Assembly: GCF_030758455.1 (NCBI RefSeq)
Contig: NZ_CP132354.1
Span: 118,371-182,370 of the forward strand
DNA: 64,000 nt
Direction of reading: 5' to 3'
Source of the DNA: Erwinia pyri
GTDB lineage: Bacteria; Pseudomonadota; Gammaproteobacteria; Enterobacterales; Enterobacteriaceae
The translations under genes were made by a program, and so were the position numbers. Positions 61,120 to 64,000 of the stretch are shown piece after piece. Positions within the stretch are counted from its first letter, which is position 1, and every line of letters starts with the position of its first letter. A model generated the notes under the pieces. That model was not told the origin of the DNA. It searched no databases and saw nothing but the letters and a program-made list of their open reading frames with translations.

Positions 61120-62358
61120 TTATGGCTTCAGTAAGGGCGAGTGTCTCGCTTCGAGTGCCAGCAAATATTTCGCTTCGTCGTAGCGGGTTCTGGTCTTCCA
61201 GCAGCGGTAAATGATCCTTATCCATTTGAATGCCAGAGCCCGGATCGCTGATTGATGGGATTTCCCTTTTTCCCGCTGTCCTTGGTAATACAGCCTGGCC
61301 CAGTATGATGAGTTAACCGTCTTAGCAGACTATTCAACAAAGGTCTGCCTGACAAATTTGGCACACTGCCATCGCCAGTGAACCCAGGATTTCTGGCCAC
61401 TTCGTTCTGTCACCGGTGCTATACCTGCGTAGTTTTGAATTTCTTCTGCGCTGTTAAAACGGTCACGGTTGTCACCAAGTGCTGCAAGCATCCGCGGGCC
61501 CATACACGGCCCCATGCCTGGAAGCGATTTAAACAGATCTGCATCTGGCAATGTGTCAAACAACGTTTCGATTCGTTCGTCATAGGTTTTGATTATTTCA
61601 CTCACGACTTTGATTTGTGTCGCCAGTGCTGTTGCCATCAAAGCATTAGCCTCTATAACACTCGGGTCTGTAGTTAATGGGATCGCATTATCAATACTCG
61701 CAACACGTCGTTCGGTAAGGGCCATTGCGCGGCCACCTTTGGCATTCAGAAAGTTGCGGATCGTATCGCGCCTGGCGCGTTTCAGTTGTTGCAGACTCGG
61801 CCACCGCATAATCAGTTCACACAGTAGCAAGCTACCCCGATGTGAGAACCACTCCAGGGGCTGAGGATAATACTGTTTAAGCGTGTTGATTAGCCGGTTC
61901 ACAAAACGGCGTTTATCTTCAACCAGCTGACGACGCTGCTCAACTAGTTGCTGAAGTAAGCGAATATCCGCATTGTCGGGTTCAATGGCTTTTATCTTTT
62001 TGGGGTAACGTAGCATTAACTCTAATGCCAGTTCGGCATCCTGCGGATCATCTTTTGCGCCGCTGGGTGAGAAGGCCTGCCGGTAACGAGCCAGCGATAA
62101 AGCGTGGACAGGAAAAACGGTGATAAACGGATATTTTTGAAGAGCATACACCACAGGCCCTTGCTTCAGCTCGAGAGCGATAGCGATCCTGCCTTTCACC
62201 TTCTGATGTAACTCGGTAAGCCAGATATCAAGCGCTTCTGCTGTATGTTCAATCACATGGAATACGCGCCCGCCATTTTTAAACTGAACACAGATATCAT
62301 GCTTTTTATCTGCCCAGTCCAGACCAACATGTGCAGCAAAATGATTAGTCGCAGTCAT
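61120..62358 (-). pseudogene. IS110-family transposase with an in-frame stop
   Basis: The start MTATNHFAAHVGLDWADKKHD at 62358 follows GGAG. The protein has the DEDD catalytic domain (first Asp in GLDWADKKHD, then EL, SGAKDDPQDAELALELM) and the C-terminal transposase_20 domain (SLPGMGPCMGPRMLAALGD, NYAGIAPVTERSG). A TAG at 61330-61332 cuts it at 342 residues. The same frame goes on for 69 codons: SAKTVNSSYWARLYYQGQRE and RALAFKWIRIIYRCWKTRT, ending at 61120. So the full protein would be 412 residues, and the stop most likely makes it inactive or shortened. Confidence 0.85.
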
Positions 62359-62744
62359 TACCAACTCCTTTTAACCGGGGATTGGTATGCATTCCACGCT
62401 CTTCGAAAGAAATATAGCCAGCAGTTTATCTGCATGCCCTGAGTATTCGTTAGCGAACGTGGAGCACCTACTGGCTCGAAAGAAAAGCGGCGATCATCAC
62501 ATGATTCTCGCTCAATATTCGTAACCAGTAAGCGCATACCCTGAATCACTTCAAAGTGTAATTCTCAGGATGCGAATGACTATACCTCGCTCACAGCGAA
62601 CTTTGCCGATCGTACATGTCTGCTCCGTGCCAACAGCGGAACTTGAGGTTACTAATGAGTATTCAATATTGAATGCCTAGGTTATCCCGGATGCTTACAC
62701 AATAGCTTTGAAAATCATTGCGCCTCGCTGGCAGTATCGTCTTA
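62359..62744. other. non-coding end of the IS110 element, possible bridge-RNA region
   Basis: These 386 bp hold no gene. IS110-group elements keep a structured non-coding RNA (bridge RNA) in the region before the transposase start. Short complementary stretches such as AGCGAACG near 62452-62459 and others suggest structure, but I cannot fix the RNA borders or the element's end. The right part may be flanking DNA. Confidence 0.4.
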
Positions 62745-62752
62745 TGTAGTGG

Positions 62753-63927
<1,175 letters not shown>

Positions 63928-64000
63928 AATGTCACCTGTTTTTACTGTGAGGTGATGATATCACCTCTATTCAGGTGGCCAAATTCAGTGTGCCACTACA

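Noticed and set aside
60908..61225. 105-residue minus-strand ORF
   Set aside because: It is a different frame of the IS110 transposase tail, which reads on convincingly in the frame after the TAG.

Overview
The window looks like part of a large conjugative plasmid, or a plasmid carrying an integrative-element-type transfer module, from the Enterobacterales (Erwiniaceae or Enterobacteriaceae such as Pantoea, Erwinia, Enterobacter or Klebsiella). The reasons are an enterobacterial sorbitol operon, a ParA/small-ParB partition pair, an F-type ResD-like recombinase, a P1-type Cre recombinase with its own lox site, and enterobacterial-type IS and Tn3 elements. I see no rRNA, tRNA, CRISPR array or recognisable replication initiator gene. 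No database search was possible, so family names rest on recognised motifs and remembered homologues.

Layout. (1) 1-624 and 18489-24141 are plasmid backbone: a DUF4145 gene, a ResD-like recombinase, parAB, a ribbon-helix-helix operon and small ORFs. Several of these genes share AATACA/TGTATT repeats spaced 11 bp apart. (2) 630-18488 is a complete Tn3-family transposon of 17.9 kb. It has 40-bp inverted repeats and a TAAAA target duplication, and it splits the DUF4145 gene. Its cargo is a full glucitol/sorbitol PTS operon (srlAEBD-gutM-srlR-gutQ) followed by a second catabolic module: an IclR regulator with an MFS transporter, an HxlR regulator with an MDR oxidoreductase, and a TetR regulator with a Tat-exported CocE-type hydrolase and an exported GH1 glycosidase. 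(3) 24.2-35.8 kb is an accessory region with small operons, a HEPN-motif protein, a umuC remnant, an ICE TIGR03747 remnant, an Mrr-like nuclease behind a solitary Tn3 end, HigBA, Cre/lox and a resolvase remnant.

(4) 36.3-50.5 kb is a leftward GI-type (ICEHin1056/PFL-type) type IV secretion block running from the RAQPRD protein to the TraG-like protein. It is interrupted by one opposite-strand nuclease-like gene that carries a stop codon. Coupling protein and relaxase genes are not in the window. (5) 51.0-56.0 kb is a QatABCD anti-phage operon, with a lipoprotein gene upstream. Both qatB and the lipoprotein gene look one base short in a homopolymer. (6) 57.8-60.9 kb is an ArsR regulator and a P1B-type heavy-metal ATPase. 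(7) 61.1-64.0 kb holds an IS110-family element with an in-frame stop and an IS3-family element that ends exactly at the window edge.

How the parts fit: the backbone supplies partition and two different tyrosine recombinase systems for multimer resolution. The conjugation block provides spread. The cargo gives sorbitol and probably glycoside or ester use, metal resistance and phage defence, a typical adaptive set for a plant- or environment-associated enterobacterium.
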